Source: JAPPOI01 sp028818055
GTDB taxonomy: Bacteria; Pseudomonadota; Alphaproteobacteria; Rhodobacterales; Rhodobacteraceae
Assembly: GCA_965267405.1 (NCBI GenBank)
Contig: OZ253954.1
Coordinates: forward strand, 620,001-684,000
Direction: 5' to 3'
Length of the DNA: 64,000 nt
A program made the translations under genes and the position numbers. The notes under the pieces are model-generated. The model ran no database searches. It saw nothing but the letters and a program-made list of their open reading frames with translations, and was not told where the DNA came from. Below, one piece after another: positions 60,532 through 64,000 of the stretch (positions are counted from its first letter, which is position 1; each line of letters begins with the position of its first letter).

Positions 60532-62131
60532 CGGGTGTTCCCAGTTCATCAACTACGGGCAGCAGACCCCAAAGGCCCAAATATCCAGCCCCTTCAGCTT
60601 TCGGCAGATTTGCGATCAGGCTGACCGGCGTGTGCGTATTGTTGGCAAGGATCATATGAAAACAGATTCCGTGGCTTTCTACAGAGCGCTCTAGTAATTT
60701 GCTAAACTCAGGCCTTGTGGTGGGTCCCTGTACATCAATGCGGCATGCTCCGCCTCGGAGCTGTTCCAATGTGTTGACATCGGGATGCAATTTGAAGGTA
60801 TCCAGCCCCGAACGCACGTCAACGAAACCTTCAGTTGAAATATAAAAATCTGAACCGTACATGTACGACAAAGCGAGCCGCCCATCGCGGTTAGAACGCA
60901 AAAATGGGCCAAATTTGACAGAAATTTCAACATCGGATTGAATTGCTCGCCCCTCGTTTGTGAGGATACTGAGAAAGCCTTGCTCACGAAAGCACTGAAC
61001 ATGTAGTGTTGTTCGATCGAGCAGCGCTAGCAGCGCTGTCTCGGCTTGTTCGCTCCGCTTACATTCTTCAACATCGCGAAAATCACAATCATAGGGCTCA
61101 CTGCCCGAGTTGGGAAAGTATGGCTCGTGAACGAGCAACTTCCGCGAGCCCAGAGGGCCATCGTGACCACCGGCATTGATCCAATCAATACCATGTCTTT
61201 GCGTGTAGTCCCGCAAGCGCTGATCCAGGTCAGAGAAATAGGGGATGTCCGAATCCATTCGAAGATCGAAGCGCACCCTTGCGACGGGACCAATTTTTGT
61301 TCCATTTACTGGTTGGCCCGTCTTAAATAGCTGAGAGGAATAATTGAATGCTGCGTATGCAGATGATCCGCTTTGGAGAGAAAAGTCCTCCAAAGAGGAA
61401 ATACCCTGAATTAGGGTCTGTGTTGACAGCATCCAAGAAAAGTTTCCGTTAGCCGTGGGCAGACCGCCATGCCCCATTCCTACTACATCGCCAACTTCAT
61501 CGAACACTGGTGCACCGCTGTCACCCGGAGAAAGAATATCGTCTAGCCCGACTATCGGTAGCGAAAGAGATGGCTGGCGGATGCGATCCCAAAGTTCGCG
61601 TTCAACACGCGATTCTACAATTGTCCCGAACCTGAATCCTGTCGGATTAGTTGCGCTCCCGGTATCTCGAGCCAGCTCAGTGAGTTTTGCCTTGTAGCCC
61701 ATCACTAGCAAAGGTTGATCTTTGACAGGTAGGTATTCGGCCAAAGGCAATGGTTTTACTCTGGCGGCCAAGGCTTGGGGAATCTCTAGAAGCGCAATGT
61801 CAAACTCAGGATTGACTTTTAGTACTTTGGCTTCCTCGACAACGTTGCCATCTCGCAGCTCGGAAAACTTGTAGCTAAATCGCTGCGAACCAGCGACAAC
61901 GTGATAGGCTGTCAATAGAGCATCGCGGCCCATACTGGGAACGAAAACAACAAACCCTGTCCCAATTTTTGAGTTATGATCTTCGCGACAGTTTGATGCC
62001 AACGCCGGGCAACCTCCAAAGGCGACGACACGCGCAATGGATTGACGGATTTCATCCTCCCAAGTGTTTGCTTGGGCAACAGTCGAATTGGAGACCGAAA
62101 AAGCTGCGACAACTGCTAAAAGGAACCTCAT
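60512..62131 (-). CDS. Secreted trypsin-like (S1-fold) serine protease with unknown C-terminal domain
   Basis: A 539-residue protein. The signal peptide MRFLLAVVAAFSVSNSTVAQA is followed by a protease domain (about 25-245) with a complete triad: LLTAYHVVAG (His), NPEFDIALLEI (Asp) and SPGDSGAPVFD (Ser). About 290 C-terminal residues show no domain I recognise; they contain seven or more Cys and an extended beta-rich look (FYISTEGFVDVRSG). The ATG overlaps the subtilase stop (ATGA). It probably acts in the periplasm or outside the cell. Co-translation with a subtilase suggests a shared substrate or activation of one by the other. Confidence 0.85.
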   Translation of the reverse strand: MRFLLAVVAAFSVSNSTVAQANTWEDEIRQSIARVVAFGGCPALASNCREDHNSKIGTGFVVFVPSMGRDALLTAYHVVAGSQRFSYKFSELRDGNVVEEAKVLKVNPEFDIALLEIPQALAARVKPLPLAEYLPVKDQPLLVMGYKAKLTELARDTGSATNPTGFRFGTIVESRVERELWDRIRQPSLSLPIVGLDDILSPGDSGAPVFDEVGDVVGMGHGGLPTANGNFSWMLSTQTLIQGISSLEDFSLQSGSSAYAAFNYSSQLFKTGQPVNGTKIGPVARVRFDLRMDSDIPYFSDLDQRLRDYTQRHGIDWINAGGHDGPLGSRKLLVHEPYFPNSGSEPYDCDFRDVEECKRSEQAETALLALLDRTTLHVQCFREQGFLSILTNEGRAIQSDVEISVKFGPFLRSNRDGRLALSYMYGSDFYISTEGFVDVRSGLDTFKLHPDVNTLEQLRGGACRIDVQGPTTRPEFSKLLERSVESHGICFHMILANNTHTPVSLIANLPKAEGAGYLGLWGLLPVVDELGTPDDSYCH

Positions 62132-64000
62132 TGCGATTGATCATTCAAATCGAACACAGCTCGGAAACGGCTCGGAACAATCCTGTCGATATCGCCTACA
62201 CTAATCTCTTCCTCAGCGTCCCCAACACGGATCATAAAGGTTGCGCTGTTCAATACAGGGCAGCTTGTGTTCAGCTGAGAGATACCCGATGGCTCATTTG
62301 CGTCGTGCCAGATCGTCGCCTGGCCATCCTCACGGCGTTCAAACGCATGAAGCCGTGCCAAGTCGATCCATCCATCATAGTCTGCGCCCTCACTGCATAT
62401 GTGTATGAAAGGAAAACCATTGGCATGCGGGTCTCCAAGTATTTCAACTCGCATTGGATCATTTGATCCTCTTGGCCAAATGAGATCAGTAAAAACATCC
62501 AGCGCGCGGGCTGCATTAAGCACGCGCCCGTCTCGCACATCGACCTTCAAGTTGTCGACTTTGTCGGCAGTAGCTAGGATTCTTCTTTTGATCGCTGCTG
62601 GTCTCTCTAGGCCAAATGATCGCAATGCGGCAGCCACGAAGCTCACTTGAGGTGCCGCGACCGATGTTCCGAGGTAGCATCCGGGCCGCGCCTCGCCGTC
62701 GAGAGAGCGTATTGCCACCGATGGAGCGGCGACATCAATAATCGTACTAGACCGGCTGCTTTGTGGCCAGACTGAGATCTGGCCATTTGCCGCGCGCTCA
62801 ATTCCACCTACTACAATTAGACTGTCTTTCGGACTCGCCACTGCCGAAGCGGGAAATACATTCGAAGAAGGCGACAACGGGCCGCCTGTGTTTCCAGCAG
62901 CAGCGATGGTCAATCCGCCGCCGGTCCAATACTCGACAAGCTTAGGAAAAACGGTCTGTTGCACGCTCTCGCTGATACGCAGACTAATGTTCAAAATCGG
63001 CACACGACGCTTTCTTGCAAATTCAATCGCTTCTGAGATGTCTGTCGGATCAGCTCTTAGCGTATCATCATCGCTCCGCATTACTCGCGCAAAACTGATG
63101 CCAACAATACTATTAAGCCAATCAATGCTGCTCATGAGCGAAGGCCCACCTGCCGCAAGAACTCCAACAAAACCTCCATGGTCCCACACATAGTTTGTAG
63201 CGCCATGCGTCGGCCTAGGAGGCGCAATTTGAGCCGCGTCTGCGACGTTAACGCATGAACCAATACGTCCCGAACGTACAACATATCCGTGTGTGTGGGC
63301 GTGCGGAGGCCAGTCGCGGTATGTGCACTGAGGCGTCAAACTCGTACTACGAACATGAAGGCCTCCCGAAAGAGCGGCAGCCAGGTTTATGCGGAGAAAG
63401 GGTGAAACTACCGGGTCCGCCGCCAAAGTGGTGGGCAATCCGGAATCCACAATCATGACCTCAGTACGAGTCAAATGCTGAATACCGAGGCTGCTGATGA
63501 CGCCAAAGTTTCGGTTTAAAACTTCGGAGATTTCGCTCACGTTGTACGGCCAGTCAGCGCCCCCCGCCTGGCAATTTCCGTCGGCACCCGTCTGCTCGAT
63601 TTTCCCAGGCGTGGTGTCGATTTCAACCTCAGATGGGGATACCGAAATTGACGGCCGCGGCGCGCCAGCTTCCTCAAACGCATCGTAAAGTGCTTCCCAT
63701 TTCGCCTGAGGGAGCGATTCGAGGTCTGGCAACTTGAAACTTCGGACCGTAAGCTGCAGCTCTTCAATATCGCGATCGAGCAGCGCAAGGCTCTGAACTG
63801 CAACTGCATCGAGCACGATTGGAGTCAACGAACCAGGCGTGTCCGAGACCCCAAATCGATCCATTGCCAGAATTTGCTGTTGTGAGATTGGAGCCGCATA
63901 GCCTTTTATCAGTTCACTACCTTCGGCCACGATGGCAGGGTACTGTGCGAAACCTGCATATGCACGGAATACATCGGAATCTCGTTCAGCAAAAATAAAA
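62128..64000 (-). CDS. Subtilisin-like (S8) serine protease, 5' end outside window
   Basis: The frame is open to the right edge (FIFAERDSDVFRAYAGFAQY before a GTG at 63930), so that GTG is not the true start. At least 623 residues are visible. Counting from the GTG, the catalytic Asp lies in EVMIVDSGLP (162), His in VWDHGGFVGVLAAG (about 250), the oxyanion Asn in TIAAAGNTGG, and Ser in GTSVAAPQVSFVAAAL (about 423). About 160 residues precede the catalytic Asp and about 130 follow the protease domain, ending in a beta-rich region. It is the first visible gene of the four-gene protease operon. Cellular location cannot be judged without the N-terminus. Confidence 0.88.
   Translation of the reverse strand, partial: FIFAERDSDVFRAYAGFAQYPAIVAEGSELIKGYAAPISQQQILAMDRFGVSDTPGSLTPIVLDAVAVQSLALLDRDIEELQLTVRSFKLPDLESLPQAKWEALYDAFEEAGAPRPSISVSPSEVEIDTTPGKIEQTGADGNCQAGGADWPYNVSEISEVLNRNFGVISSLGIQHLTRTEVMIVDSGLPTTLAADPVVSPFLRINLAAALSGGLHVRSTSLTPQCTYRDWPPHAHTHGYVVRSGRIGSCVNVADAAQIAPPRPTHGATNYVWDHGGFVGVLAAGGPSLMSSIDWLNSIVGISFARVMRSDDDTLRADPTDISEAIEFARKRRVPILNISLRISESVQQTVFPKLVEYWTGGGLTIAAAGNTGGPLSPSSNVFPASAVASPKDSLIVVGGIERAANGQISVWPQSSRSSTIIDVAAPSVAIRSLDGEARPGCYLGTSVAAPQVSFVAAALRSFGLERPAAIKRRILATADKVDNLKVDVRDGRVLNAARALDVFTDLIWPRGSNDPMRVEILGDPHANGFPFIHICSEGADYDGWIDLARLHAFERREDGQATIWHDANEPSGISQLNTSCPVLNSATFMIRVGDAEEEISVGDIDRIVPSRFRAVFDLNDQSQ

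Noticed and set aside
1..64000. tRNA, rRNA, CRISPR, insertion sequences, prophage, att sites
   Set aside because: Scanned by eye on both strands; no cloverleaf-like genes with TTCGANTC arms, no spaced direct repeats, and no transposase or integrase motifs were recognised.

Overview
The window comes from the chromosome of a moderately GC-rich alphaproteobacterium, most likely a marine Rhodobacteraceae (Roseobacter group). This is inferred from protein character and gene order: an fnrL, universal stress protein, ccoNOQP, ccoGHIS block with perfect FNR boxes, DctPQM with DctBD, several CUT1/PotABCD-type ABC importers, and a single-chain DhaK-DhaL kinase. No rRNA, tRNA, CRISPR array, IS element or phage gene was seen.

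Layout. (1) 1-12.3 kb: xylose/xyloside locus. A minus-strand operon encodes a CUT1 importer (binding protein, two permeases, ATPase), a TIM-barrel isomerase-like protein, a Gfo/Idh/MocA oxidoreductase, a GH43 beta-xylosidase and a TolB-like protein cut by the window edge. It diverges from a LacI-type regulator, xylB and xylA across a region rich in palindromes. (2) 12.3-18.7 kb: TRAP transporter dctPQM, divergent from the dctB-dctD two-component pair. (3) 18.6-25.1 kb: polyamine-type ABC importer with DUF1330 and DUF1989 proteins. (4) 25.3-34.5 kb: FnrL, UspA and the complete cbb3 oxidase structural and assembly operons. (5) 34.6-40.2 kb: envelope glycoconjugate operon (GT2, polytopic membrane protein, GT4, methyltransferase, YbhN-like protein). 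(6) 40.2-46.8 kb: tightly coupled hydantoinase A/B, aminotransferase, maleate-isomerase-like, 2-hydroxyacid dehydrogenase operon. (7) 47.0-58.1 kb: second carbohydrate operon (binding protein, permeases, small membrane protein, VOC protein, two ATPases, DhaKL kinase, LacI regulator, TIM-barrel isomerase, Gfo/Idh), ending at a clear terminator. (8) 58.1-58.8 kb: non-coding. (9) 58.8-64 kb: compact operon of a subtilase (5' end outside the window), a trypsin-like protease, a beta-helix-like exported protein and a lipoprotein.

Main points for follow-up. The binding-protein gene of the second sugar operon carries one in-frame TAA that splits an otherwise intact reading frame. That operon also has two matching 18-bp CpG-centred operators, and its LacI gene has no conventional start codon upstream of the DNA-binding helix. 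The DctD-like regulator lacks the sigma-54 GAFTGA motif, and its target dctP has a perfect TATAAT instead. The ribosome-binding site of the glycosyltransferase operon lies inside a perfect 8-bp hairpin. The double-protease operon at the right edge is the best candidate for an undescribed system.

Compared with the longest possible reading frames, many starts were moved to internal Met codons because these give ATGA-type overlaps with the upstream gene or carry a ribosome-binding site. Functional calls rest on motif recognition by eye, without database searches.
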